From: Poecilobothrus nobilitatus
Lineage: Eukaryota > Arthropoda > Insecta > Diptera > Dolichopodidae
DNA: 64,000 nucleotides
Reading direction: 5' to 3'
Assembly: GCA_947095535.1 (NCBI GenBank)
Contig: OX352773.1
Span: 39,329,398 to 39,393,397 of the forward strand
The notes below the pieces were generated by a model, which was given only the letters and a program-made list of their open reading frames with translations, was not told the origin of the DNA and ran no database searches. Positions 1 to 12,320 of the stretch are shown here, one piece after another (within the stretch, counting starts at the first letter, position 1; every line of letters starts with the position of its first letter). Made by a program: the position numbers and the translations under genes.

Positions 1-2229
1 CCTTCAATATTAGGAATCTAAAAAACCATAAAATTTACAAATATTTAATTATAAAATTTGATAATTTGAGAAAAAATATGTATATATAATATATTACTTC
101 AACACCATAAACAACACAATCATGTAAACCAGCTACATTACTGATAACCGCTTCAACTTCTGAAGTTGCAACATTTTCACCACGCCATCTAAATGTATCA
201 CCAGTTCTGTCTTTAAAATAAAAATATCCAAGAATATCTTGAACAAGTATGTCACCAGAATTAAAATATGTATCACCTTTTGTGAATACATCTCGTAATA
301 TTTTTTTTTCGGAAGCTTTCTAAAATATTTTTTCAAATTAAAAAAAAATTTTAATTTTAAATTTTTTTAAATTTTTGCACAATGTAATATAATATTTACC
401 TCATCTGCATAACCATTAAATGCGCTAACAGCAACTCTTGGATTAATTTTACCAATAAAAACACCAGCTTCACCTGCTTGACATTGTATACATCTGCCTT
501 CATTATTTCTTATTGGTTCGCCTGTATCTTCATCACATTTTATTAAACTAAGTGGATAAAATGGTTTAGCAAAATTTGGACAAAATCCTACTGCACCAAC
601 ATGATTATCTAAATTTACTGTAAAAAAAAAAATACTTAATTTAAATTCTTACGCAAAAAAAAAAAATATTTATTTACATAAATTTGAGTTGCCCTCTGTT
701 GAGCCATAAAATTCAGCTACACGTGGTATATTAAAACGACCAACAAATTGTTTCCATATTTGTGGTCTTAAACCATTACCCAAAATTACTTTAATATTAT
801 GCTGATTATCTGTTGGTTTTGGTGGTGCAGCTAATAAATATCGACATAATTCACCAATATATTGAGCAACATTACAATTATATTTAATACAATCGGTCCA
901 ATAATTTGATGCTGAAAATTTACGACGTACAGCCATTGATGTACCAACACATAAAACAGCACCAACACCTAAAACACCACCAGCTGTATGATATAATGGT
1001 AATGGATTATAAATATTGTCATCTGCAGTAACACGTATCATATGAGTAAATGCGGTTGTCATGAGCATATACCTTAAAAAAAAAAAAAAACAAAATAATT
1101 TAAATTGTTAAGTAATTTTTATAAATTAAAAAAAAAAAAAATTGTTTTCGTATTAACAAAAATTTACCTTAAATTAGTTATCACAGCTGCTTTGGGCATA
1201 CCAGTTGTACCAGATGTATAAATATAAACTAATTTATCTTTTGGTTCAGTTTTATTTATATCATCTGTTAAATCTATAGCTTTATGCAATTGTAATTCTT
1301 CTAATAAATCAACTGATCCTAAAAATTGAGAAAATAAATAAATAAAATAAAAAATAAATTATAAATTTTAAAAATATCTTTTAGGATTATAGATTTTTAT
1401 TTACCTTCGTAAATGGCAAGTTTTGAATCATTCTTTTGTTTATTATCTGTAAATTGATATACTGGAATATCTTTAACTCCTTCTTCATTTTTAATGTCAT
1501 TTAAAGCTAAAATATAATTATATTATATTTATATTAAATTATTTTAAAAATTAATATAGAATTTTAATTTACCATCAACTAATTCAGCCCCAACAATAAT
1601 CGCTTTAGAATTTGCAACTTTAATTGAATGTAATAATGTTTCTTTACGTAAATTATGATTAATTAATGCTGTAATAATACCAACTTTTGATAAACCCAAC
1701 CATAAAAATGGATATTCTGGACGTGTTTCACATAATAAAGCAACTGTATCACCACGTTTAAAATTTTTCAATTTAAAATATGATCCTAATTTATTACTTA
1801 ATTCTTCACCATCTTCAAATGTAATATTAACATCATCCATAGCAAATGCTATTTTTTTTGGATATTTTGCAACAGTTCTTTGATATAATTTTCCAACGCT
1901 TACTTTTTGATATTCCCATATTTTTAATTTAATATTTAATGTAACAAATAGAACAGCTCCACTAAAATTTTAATCAAATATTTAATATTTTTTTTTTTTT
2001 TTTAAATATATGTATATACATATTCAACATACCATACATTTCTTGGTAATGTAACAATATTTGCATAAACAGTTGTAACACGATCTCCAGTTAATAAAAA
2101 TGATATAAATAATAAATGCAATGTTAATAATATTGGGCTATCATATAAAAATATGAGACTAATTAAACCAAATATTATTATGCCTAGGAATGTAACATTT
2201 TTTTGTTTAAAATTTAATTCCAGCAACAT
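1..2229 (-). CDS. Fatp: Fatty acid transport protein / very-long-chain acyl-CoA synthetase (SLC27 family), 5' eight exons, partial
   Basis: A membrane-bound ATP-dependent acyl-CoA synthetase that couples fatty acid uptake to CoA activation. I assembled eight exons on the minus strand: 2033-2229, 1573-1961, 1405-1506, 1168-1318, 678-1072, 400-617, 98-319 and 1-17. Every intron is GT-AG, 60-95 bp, and the phases agree. They give about 563 residues; FATPs usually have 620-660, so the C-terminal end lies beyond the left edge. Residues 12-29 and 33-47 are hydrophobic, fitting the N-terminal membrane anchor. [12 protein letters not shown] (residues 261-272) is the AMP-binding P-loop, YGSTEGN is at 402-408, and the FATP/VLACS signature [14 protein letters not shown] at 521-534 follows SGD at 505-507. 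The ATG at 2229 is the first in frame before the anchor. A possible 5'UTR acceptor lies at 2404-2405. The paralogue number (Fatp1, 2 or 3) cannot be decided here. The family assignment is secure. Confidence 0.95.
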
Positions 2230-3040
2230 TTTTCTTTCCTTCTACTATAAGTTATATTTATTATGTATGTAATATATATGTGTATATGAATTTTATATTA
2301 ATTGATTTTGGATTTTTTGATTTTTTTTTTTTGTTGGCAATTTTGTAAAATTTTTACCATTAATTTTGAACATTAAAAAGAGATCACTTTGTCATTGATG
2401 CTCCTAAAAAGAAAATTAATTACATTATTTTAATTTTATATAACTAAAATAAAACAAAAAAAAAAAAAAAATTTTTTTTTCAAACTTAAAACAAAAAATG
2501 AACTAAAGAGAAAAAACTTCAAGATTGTTAGTTTTTTTTTTTTTTTTTTTTTGAAATATGAAATTCATTTTTAAAATCATCCTTTAATTATATAAAAACT
2601 GACATTAAATCAGTAAATTAAAAATTGTATAAAATAAAATTCTGTAAATCAAATCTTTAACAACTTAATTGATGATGTGGTCATGATTTACATCCGATAG
2701 TTCAAACAAATCCTAGTCATATAAAAAGGGAATGTTAACTATAGTACTTTGTCAAATGTAATGTATTAAATTCTAAAACAAACCAGAATACACCCTCAGA
2801 CAAAAAAAAAAGATTGGAAAATGTTCGTTTTTTTTAAGAAGTATAAGTAAAACCTTTTGATGTAAAACAGTGCTCCCCCATATTACTACGTGTTGTGAAC
2901 TTTATTTCCACTTATAATACTTCTGGCAACCCTACTGCCTCTAAGAAACTAAAGATCTTTATAGAGAATTTCTTGCTGGCAGTTCATTTTCGATAAAGTC
3001 AATATTATGCCAATTCAACTTTTGGAATAGAAATTACGAA
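2230..3040. other. Upstream flank of the FATP gene
   Basis: A+T-rich sequence with long A and T runs. It should include the FATP 5'UTR and promoter, but I see no convincing TATA or initiator. A minus-strand polypyrimidine-AG at 2404-2405 could end a 5'UTR intron. The patch at about 2868-2990 is of higher complexity than its surroundings and unidentified. Confidence 0.3.
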
Positions 3041-3049
3041 AACACCATG

Positions 3050-3505
3050 TATGTGTTAAACACCATTTATGTGTAATCTTTTTTACTTTACCTGAAGAAA
3101 TTTTTACTTTAACTGAAGACATTTTACTTTAAGGGAAAATTTTTTATTTCAAGTGAAGAAATGTTTACTTTAAATCAAGATTTTTTACTTTAAGTGAAGA
3201 CATTTGTAAATAAAATTAAAGTAAAAAATTACATAATAATATGCATATATATATGTAGGTATGTATGTATATGTAAATGCTTAAACATAAATATCGGATT
3301 CATAAACATTCTTGTCCAAATACTTATATATGAATTAAATAAATTAAATATATATATATACCTATGTATATTAAATATTTATGTAACATAAATTACTGAA
3401 GATTCTTCAATTACAATAAAAATACCTTCACTTAAAGTAAAAAAAAAAATTAATAACTTAAATTAAAAAAGTTTTCAGTTAAAGTAAAAATGGTATATAT
3501 AGAAA
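3050..3505. mobile_element. Foldback element built from a TTTACTTTAAGTGAAGA minisatellite
   Basis: Between about 3080 and 3210 a degenerate unit close to TTTTTACTTTAAGTGAAGA occurs six times in the forward direction. From about 3428 to 3496 the same unit appears in the reverse direction (CTTCACTTAAAGTAAAA, then CAGTTAAAGTAAAAATGG). The two blocks could fold into a long hairpin around an A+T-rich loop of about 200 bp. The outer ends both contain a CCATTT-type sequence in inverted orientation. A larger forward array of the same unit lies at 26845-27230. No target duplication was clear. Confidence 0.55.
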
Positions 3506-6500
3506 CATAATATAAATATGTATGTATATAGAAACATTTTACGATTCATGTAGCGTTTTACGATATAATAGAAACGTTTTACGATATAAAAAGAATCAAA
3601 CAACTGTTTATAAAAAAAATGAAGATCCATAGTTTCTGCAGATCTTTTTTCAAAATGTTAAACCTATATTATTCTTAACAAAATTTTGACCCAATTTTTA
3701 AAAATAATATATGTTACCTATTAAAAATCTGACCTGTTCTACAATACCTGTTCTATTCTGTCAATAAATTAAAAAATGAACAACAAACTCATTCTCTATA
3801 TTAACTATTAACTTACAACTTTCATTCAAAATGTCATTTTACACTTTTTTTTTAAACATTAAAATTATAAACAAAGCTAAAAAAAAAAAAAAAAACTAAA
3901 AAACTAAATTTAAATATTTATAACCGGGTCCAATGACCTACCATATTTGATTTTAAAGGTTAAATTTTATTTTCACATTCTTGAAATTACATAACTTATG
4001 AGAAGCATTTAAAACGCTACATGAATTTTGAATAATTTTTTGTTAAAATTTTTCAAGTCAAGAATTTTTTTTTACATTTTATTTTTGACCTCATTTTTCA
4101 CAAAAAAAAAACTGAATTCCCGTTTATTACCAAATAAATTACCAATAATTAAAAACTGGAAATTGAAAATGTATAATTAACAAGGAAGTATGTAAAACTA
4201 AGGGTTTCTATAATAGATCACACTTTTAAAATGATAAAACGTGTAAAAATATATAACGCCTTCTAGAGTTTGTGATTTTTTTTTTTCTGTGCACTTTATT
4301 TGAATTTCACATGATGTCAACTGTGACTTCGTTTTGTTTATCCGTATTTTGATTCAACATCATTGAATGGCTGATATATAATTCGGTTCATAGGGCATGT
4401 AGTGAGGAAAAATTTGATAAACTTGTTATCTGCGATCCAATAATCTACTATAAAAATAGATCTTATAAAAATAACTACTAAGCAAATAAAATAATATTAA
4501 GAAAATTATATTGGTTGATTGTACCGAGTACCACTGACCCTGAGTCCATCATATAAAAAATCATTTCAAAATCTATACATATCTCACATTCTTAGTAAGC
4601 GGGTTGTCATTTACCTGAAGGATCCATCAAAAAATGGTGTTTTCTAATTATTTCTGTAATTTTATTTTAAAAAAAAATGGGATGATGACATTATCTTGAA
4701 AAAAATTATCTTTAATGGACAAAATCTTGAATTCTTTATTTTTAAAATCTTTTTATACAAAAATCTTCTTGGAATAAAATCTTGAAAAAAAAAACTTGAA
4801 TGAAAAAATTTGTAATTTTTTTTATTTTGAAATCAAATACTTATTTTAAGACTTTTAAAAAAAATGTATGCAATGCGTTTTATATCTAAATTACAAAAAG
4901 GTTAAGGTAAAATTCAATGATACCGAAAGATATTAAGTGTTTTGTTGTTGAAATAAGTACAGGTAGTTATGTAAAAATCTATATTTTTTTTAGTTCATCA
5001 TAGGTTAACAAAAATAAGAGTTGGTTACAAAAAGAATTTTTTACGAGAGACGGTGGGAAAAATGTTTAGTTTTGAAGCTGATGTCTATATGCGAAGCGAA
5101 TTGAGATTATTGAAAATGTGTTTGATGTAGTCGCAAATGATTGTGTTGAGAATGTCACCTATATAGATAGGAGTGACATTTACGTAGTGCACTCCTACAG
5201 ATACCTACTTCCTAGACCTACCTACTTATATCGATTGAATACAATGTGTTTTTTGAACCAACAGACGGTCAAAGTAAAATTACTAAAAACATTCTATCAA
5301 AAAATTTTTTTTAACAATGTACTAAAATTAGAAACCAAATAAGTACCTAACATTTACTCATTCGAAACAAATTTAGCATCAAAGAATTTTTTTGTTGTTG
5401 GTAATATATTTTTCATTCAGCAATTACCAGTAAGTCGAACAAAAAAAAAAAAAAAGAACACATACTTGAATACCTTCGAAATATGTACTAAGAAAGGAAT
5501 AAAAATAAATTACCTAATAGTAAAAAATCAAAATAAAAAAAAAAAATTGAAAGTGAATTTTTATTTTTTTTTGTTCGAATACTCAAATAGAACCTTCATA
5601 AAAATCATGAATTTATTTACACTGAATACTAAGTAACCAAATAATGATAAATTTATAAAAATTAAGAATTTAATTCTTAAAAGTTATCTATCTATATGTA
5701 TGTATCTATGTATCTGGTTATAATATAAATGTATTTGTTTTCAATTGAAATCGAATTCAAAATATAAAAAATTAAATACCTACTCATATTGAATTGAATC
5801 AGCAGAAACGTAGTCCGTCATCTTCTAATTAAGTATTCTATAGGCATATATACATACACATTAAAAAAAAAAAAAAAAAAACACACAGTCATCAGCGTCA
5901 TACAAATTAAGGCTTTTTGCTATTAAATTAATCATTTTTTTGAATATGAAAATTAAGTACATGGTATAATACATAATACAAATGTAATTAGATTCATAAT
6001 GATGTTTTATATGTATAAATAATAAAAAAACACAAACAAAAAAGGACAAAACATTCATAAATCACAATTCATAATACCCCAATTTTCAATGTCGGTCATC
6101 ATCAAAACACAACATACGATACGACCATCATATTTTATCCTATATTTAATAATTTACAAACACACCCGTCTCTATTTTAAAACAAACTAGTGTAGTGTGC
6201 ACTATACTAGAGTATTAGATGATGTTAATGGTACACAGTACTAAATGTTAACACACCATTCATGTTCATGTATGGTTTATTTTAAATTATTATGAATGAA
6301 TAGAAGTCGCTACTCGTTAATAACGTCGCTATTAAATTTATCTGAGTTTTTTAATTTTTTTCGTTAAAAATTGATGGCAAAAAAATAAATAATTTTTTTT
6401 TTTTTTGCACTCTCTTTTCCTGTTCTTGGACAGTTTGGTTTATCGTTGTAAAAAAATAATTGTGATTTTTTGAATTTAACGTTTTCTACACAATAAAGAA

Positions 6501-8080
6501 AAAAAAAAGAGAGAATGCAATAAAATACAAGAAGATCATATTAAAAGAAAACTACAATAAAGTTATTTTTGATATCAAATTGAAAAAAGAAAGGAAAAAG
6601 ATAATTAAAAAATAAAATGATTTAAATTAAATTATATTCTTCTGTTAATCATTATATTCTAGTATTAATATAGTATTAATAATAGTATTAATAGAAGTGA
6701 AATTTTTCTAATACATCCTAAACATTCATTTAAAACTATTGAAATTGTTGGTTAAACTAGATCTAAAGTGAAGCCGTTATCAATACTCAACTGATTACAA
6801 CCTTGAGCAAATAGACGGCTGCTAATTTGATTAAGGAAAGAAGACTGATGTTTTTTGTAAGTTTTAAAGTCTCATATAACTGTTGCGTATAGTATATATT
6901 AGTATCTTTCAATGATTTTTATATATGTGTATGCATATCTCTTTCGATATTCTAAAAATATGAATGAAACTGACAAGAGAGACCAAATAAAAAAAAAAAA
7001 GCTCTTTATTACTAACTGGAATGGAAAGTATTGAAATCTTTTCTTCATAAAATTATCCGTTATAAAAAAAATTCTGATAAGTAATAACACTTTCATTTAT
7101 TTTTTATCTTTTTGATTTAGGTATATACATACATACATTATGTACTTATCGTATTTATCGGCTATCAATTCATAATATTAAAATAAAACAATAATGATAA
7201 CACGCTATTGTTTGTAAACCGTATATATGTATATCGTATTTTTTAAATTACAAATATATAAAGAGATTAAATTGAGTACAATTTATAAAAAATATACTAT
7301 TTTCGGTCACAAAAGAGTTGATATTAATAATTTTGATTGAGCCGGATTGCTGTAAATTTAGATCTTAACAGTTTATCGGATCTGGAATTTGGTAAATATA
7401 TGTTAAATTATGTTTTCAAATATTGTATTTTGTTCAAAACTTTCTTTCACCTATTTTCCCCTTTTTCAAAAATACCTTTACTCACTTTCGTTTTATCTAT
7501 TTTATAAATGAAAAATAAATAGAGAGCATTTGGGTTGGGTCCGAGACTCACATCAATTATCAAGCTATGAACTGCAGACATTAAAAGCTTAATAAGAGGC
7601 CAGCTTTTAACAAATTTACACGTAGTCTTATGTGAAAAAATAAGGGGCCAACTATAAATCTTAAAATAACACAAAAGCCATTTACTTTATTCAATTTGGT
7701 CGAAAAAGAAAATTAAAATCGCATCTTTTTTACATAATTCATTAAAGAAAAATATTTTAAAATAGGTATAATGTTTTCATTCATAAATATGCATTTAAAA
7801 AATTGTCTTCCTTTAACTTTTTTATTATTAAAAGCTTCTTAAGATAAATTACCTCAATATCTCAATAGTATACGTCGAGACTACTTTCATACTTTAAAAT
7901 TTTGTAGACGCTTTTATGGCTATAATCGAGATTCACATCAATTTTGAAATTATTCATACGCGCGATACGTGAGAATCGATTGCAATTCTCTCAAAACTAC
8001 ATTCATGTATTTTCTGTTCTTAGCCTGTTTATTTAGGTCTTGGTTGGGTCAAATGCAATCTCACTTTTAATTGGGTTGCA
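3506..8080. other. Gene-free A+T-rich stretch with small palindromes
   Basis: I see no gene. Features visible are a hairpin at 5169-5196 (AGGAGTG and CACTCCT arms), a near-perfect palindrome at 6187-6210, a patch at 4719-4800 with ACAAAATCTTG motifs like those at 32.99-33.3 kb, and two related patches sharing a GAGA(C/T)TCACATCAATT sequence near 7551 and 7931. Short reading frames here are rich in Phe, Ile, Lys and Tyr and look like chance. Confidence 0.4.
6187..6210. other. Imperfect 24-bp palindrome
   Basis: The arms CTAGTGTAGTG and CACTATACTAG pair with one mismatch in 11 and a 2-nt centre. It sits in a patch (6160-6480) less dominated by homopolymers than its surroundings. It could be a protein-binding site or a remnant of a mobile element end; nothing decides between them. 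Confidence 0.4.
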
Positions 8081-8084
8081 TTGG

Positions 8085-8185
8085 GTCAAATGCAAAAAAT
8101 ACGAGTTCAACTGTTAGTTTTGTTTTGAAAAAGTGAAATTTGAGTTTAAGCTCAGTTTTATAGATTCGGTCCTTTGGCTCAAAAT
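8085..8185 (+). repeat. Dispersed repeat, copy with unfilled SINE site
   Basis: The stretch containing TTTGAGTTTAAGCTCAG followed by a GATTCGG motif matches 34600-34642 joined to 34843-34870. In the 34-kb copy a SINE splits the sequence at AGCTCAG; here AGCTCAG occurs once, at 8149-8155. This copy therefore preserves the pre-insertion arrangement. The family itself is unidentified. Confidence 0.55.
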
Positions 8186-9210
8186 AAAATATTAGTAAAA
8201 TATTTAAATGTATTGCTACTTTCATGTAAGTATATAATTTGCTAGTCAGTCGATATACGAAAAAAAAAATAAGAAGTTATTTTATTTTAAAAGTGCATAA
8301 GTGCAAAGACTTTATAATATATTTTTAACATTGATTTCAATAGTACCACTTATATAAGATTTATTAATACACCTCTGATAAATATTAAATGAAAACAAGT
8401 ACTAAAATTATTATGTTTTTTATGGTACATTAGATTCTTATTTAGTTGTTTTTTCGTTTTCTTTTTTATTTGACAATAAATAATTGAGTTTGAATAATAT
8501 AACAACACAAATAATAACAACACCTATCGAGTAAATACGTTGTAGGTATGTACATAAAAAAAAAAAAAAATAATAAAATTTCTGTACTAAAACAATGATT
8601 TATTAAATGACCGGGTTATTTAATAAGACATTTAACAAAAAAATTTATTTTAAATTACGTTTACCTATAAAGTATACTACAATTCATACAAAATTACAAG
8701 TTTTGGTATTAGATATAAATATGGTATGAAAAAAACCATTTGATATTCAAAATGCGTAAAATATTGTGACGAATTTTCAAGAGCAATTTTATAATAATTA
8801 ATAACACCAGTAAAATTAATAAGTATTAATAATGATAATGGCCAAAATAGAGCAAAACAAAATAAATAAAAACAAAAAAAAAACAAAATATTAATACATA
8901 ATATAATATTTGAACTTCCTAGTATTATTTTGCTTTTGTTTTGTTTTGATTAATGCCAATGCAGTATCATTTACGAATTGTGATGGAATTCAAAAACAAA
9001 AACAAAACTTTTAAATCATATTTTAATAAACAAAATTAGAATTTACCTACAATATGAATTTATGTACAATTGATAATAGAATAAGTATTTCGATTTGTTT
9101 TAAAACATTTCGGCATTGACATCAAGTAAAGCTGTAAAACAGTTGAAGCTGTACTTATCACACAAGAATTGACATTGGATTTATACTTGTATTTATTAGC
9201 TTTAGATTTA

Positions 9211-9266
9211 GTCAGGTGTTGCAGTTAAGACACCAAGCTTTCATGCGAAAGGTATCGGGTATAATT
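9211..9266 (+). repeat. tRNA-like SINE head remnant
   Basis: GTTGCAGTTAAGACACC resembles an internal box A region of a tRNA-derived SINE. It is followed by a CTTTC/GAAAG stem with a 4-nt loop (9238-9251) and a weak box B-like GGTATCGGGTATAA. The stem loop is too short for a working anticodon loop, so this is not a functional tRNA. It lies about 100 bp before the dispersed repeat at 9366. Confidence 0.4.
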
Positions 9267-9365
9267 ATTAATTACCAGAATATAATTAAATAAAAAATAG
9301 GTATATACATATATATCTTATAATTAATATTGTATTGTAAATACATATGTATGTATAGTAAAATA

Positions 9366-9500
9366 ATTCTTGCATAAGATAATAGATGGCATAGAAATAA
9401 AGAAATATTTACATCCCATCATAGTCTTATACAGCCGAATAATCAATGGCTTAGTATTATGCATTCGTGCGTCAAAAAGTGGCGAGATAAGATTTTATTT
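9366..9500 (+). repeat. Dispersed repeat pair, copy 1
   Basis: The stretch with CATAAGATAATAGATGGC, an AAATATTTAC block and a CATAGTCTT block is shared in the same order with 24640-24790. The two copies are diverged and no coding potential or termini are evident. It could be a SINE body or a non-LTR 3' fragment. Confidence 0.5.
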
Positions 9501-11840
9501 ATTATAGATTTTGTAATAGTAAAACTATAGTTAGCTTTAATATAAATGAGGGATTTAAAGTAGAAAAAAAAAATAGAATTGTAAGGTCACTTTTAGACCA
9601 AAATGAAAATAATTAATAATTCTCAAGTTATAAAGGATTTAAAATCGGCCTAAAATTTTTTTCGCATAAAACTATGTATAAAAATTCAAATTTTTACAAA
9701 TTTTAGATATGCTAATTGCTATTGACCCCTCTTTTCATCTTCGATCTTTTAATATTGTTACTTCGTTAGCCGTTATATATTAAAGGTTAGCTAAGGTATA
9801 TTAAGATAATTTTCACGATTTCTTTATTTATGTATGTAAATGATATCAAAACTTTTATATAGGTACATAATTATAGTCTTTGATATTTAACTGTTATTAA
9901 TTAAATTGTCATGTTTAAATTAATTTTCCTAATTTTGGTCTAATTCTATATACCAATTACATAAATAAATAATAAATTGAATTAAAAAAAAAATCATATT
10001 TTGTTAATTATTATAAACTGTAAAATTATATTAAAAATAATAATAGGTATATATTCATTATATATGATTACATTAGCGAAACAATAATTATATATAAATA
10101 TGTATGTATGTATAGAAAAATTACATAATAAATGTTACGGTATGATTGCAACCAAATGCTAGAAAGTAGAATAGTTAAAATGCATAATAAAAAAAAAATC
10201 AAAATATGTAGGTACCTACTTAAGTACAGTACATTTTGAAATGAATATTTTATTTAATATGTATAGGTATAAATTATTGTTATTGTATAATTGTAATTCA
10301 TCTTTAATTAATTACTATATTAATATCTGACTTAAACTATTAAAATTTCGATTTTTTCTAATTTCTTAATGAATCTAAACACAAAATTTAAATCTTAAAT
10401 TGTTAAATTGTTAAATTGTTTTAAAATCAAAAAATAAAATAAACAAATTAATTTTCATGATGACAGATAAATTCACAGATAGATCACCAACCTAACTTAA
10501 CTTAACTTACATGTCAAAAATCTTAACTCAGTGACAGTTTAATTGTCAAAAAACTGTCAACTTTTCAATTGTATTTGCCATGGAAAATTTTTTATGGAAA
10601 TAACTTTATCAATATAATATCTACAGACACTAGCACATTTGTAATTTTATATTAAAAAAGAAAAGCCTTAATTAAAAAAAAAAAAAAAAAAAAAAATAAA
10701 GATTCTCTTCTAAAAATAACTTAATTAACCAAAATAGTTCAATCATAACATTAAGAGACGATCTTCGAATATTTTTGTATGCAACAAAATTAAACATATA
10801 CGTATATACATATGTATGTAAATATATAATAATATGTATTAAATGGCAACTGTGACTACTGTATTTTAAAATTATAAAAAATTGTTTTGGACTTTTTTTT
10901 TTATTTGATTCTCTGACATTTGTTTTTTCGTTTTGGTTTTAAAATTTTCTATTTTGAATACCTATTTTAAAAATACTTAAAATAAAATATTTAATATGTA
11001 TTTATGTTTTTTTCTTTTCCCCCATCAAAACAAATTTTTTTTTAATCATACTGAATTATCTTTTTCCCCCTACTTAATAACATTTTTTTTACAGCATTTT
11101 CTGTTTCAACTTTCATCGGAAAATTTTGTAATTTTTTTTTTTTGATTCTTGATGCCGACAGAGTTGTCGCGACATTTCTCTATAAAAATTAAATACATAT
11201 GTACATAAAGTAAAGTTGATAGTCACGGTAGATTGAAAGCCGACATATTTACAAGTTAAAATTAATAGAATATTTCAAAAAAAAAAAAAAATACAAAGTT
11301 TTGTAACAAAATTTTCCATAATTATTGAACTTTATTTTTTAGAAAATTGCGAGGCATTCAAAATGAATTCCAATGAAAAAACAAAAAACCAAATGTTTAA
11401 AATACATTTAATGAGAAAATTTTTGAGAATGAAAAACACAGAAAATTTATATAGAATGAAAAACAGTTGAAATGCATTTAAATTCTAAGTATTTTATATC
11501 ACTAGAATCTATTAATAATTTTTATAATACCTTAATTGGCATAATAAGTACATAAAAAACAGCCTAGATCTCTTATTTCCCTGTACGCCCTTAAAAATAA
11601 TTAACAAAAATAAATCAAAACAAGGGAGCTATTATTTTTAATTTACAATATTTTAATTTAAAAGTTAAAATTTTCATTTTAAAGTTAAACACATTTTTCT
11701 GAACAACACTTTTGGCGGATAACTAATTTTATGAAGATTTTTGTGAAAGACTCTTTTAATATCTTTGGTTTTAAAAAGATTAGAACAATAGACTAAAATG
11801 TTTTAATGCACAGAAATTTCTACACCGCAATTTTTTTTTT
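9501..11840. other. Gene-free A+T-rich stretch
   Basis: No gene is visible. It holds TATGTATG-type simple repeats near 10100 and 10800, a short (AACTT) run at 10494-10508, and a small hairpin at 10533-10558 (GACAGTTT/AAACTGTC). The rest is homopolymer-rich filler. Confidence 0.4.
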
Positions 11841-11844
11841 TTCA

Positions 11845-12320
11845 TAAGAGATAGGAGTTTTCTAAAGATATCAAGAATTCACGCTTGGTAGTGTCAGATG
11901 CTTACTGACTAAACCCACTTCCCCCTTTAGCTAATATATTGAAACCCCTACCCGCTAAAGCAGTAGGAAAGGATAGGGCAAAAGGATGCGGAAGCATTGA
12001 TTTGGGAGTGGGATTCTAAGGAAACAATGAATCCGCCTATTATTATTATTATTATTTCGCTGAAAGTGACAGTAGCCGTTACAACAGTTATAACATGCAG
12101 TAGTACCTTCCTACATGAACTAACTATTGTAGGCAATTACCTCTGTCACTGTAGCTGCTATTATTATTGGTATTAATATTACTTATTAATATTATTATTT
12201 ACTACAGAGTCAGAGCCATTAGTGGATTACAACGTGCAGTAGTATATAACACCTTCCTGCATGATATAATCAAAGATAGCTTCACTGTAGCAGTTATTAT
12301 TATTATTATTATCAATTTTA
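11845..12320. mobile_element. Interspersed repeat family R, copy 1, ending in an (ATT)n tract
   Basis: About 475 bp align block by block with 42376-42884. Shared blocks include CTTGGTAGTGTCAGAT, TTACTGACTAAACCCA, GGAAAGGATAGG, GGGAGTGGGA and two internal subunits, each with GCAGTAGTA before a paired TACTGCA-like or CCTGCAT arm and then an (ATT)n run. On the minus strand one block reads TGGGTTTAGTCAGTAAG. No coding capacity is seen; the two open frames here are by-products of the repeat. The class is uncertain: SINE-like or a non-autonomous DNA element. Confidence 0.65.

Noticed and set aside
133..336. 67-codon minus-strand frame at the left end
   Set aside because: It is a different frame of FATP exon 7 running into the intron; the exon frame with the FATP signature is the real one.
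9211..9266. Possible functional tRNA gene
   Set aside because: The stem-loop in anticodon position has a 4-nt loop and box B is decayed; a SINE remnant fits better.
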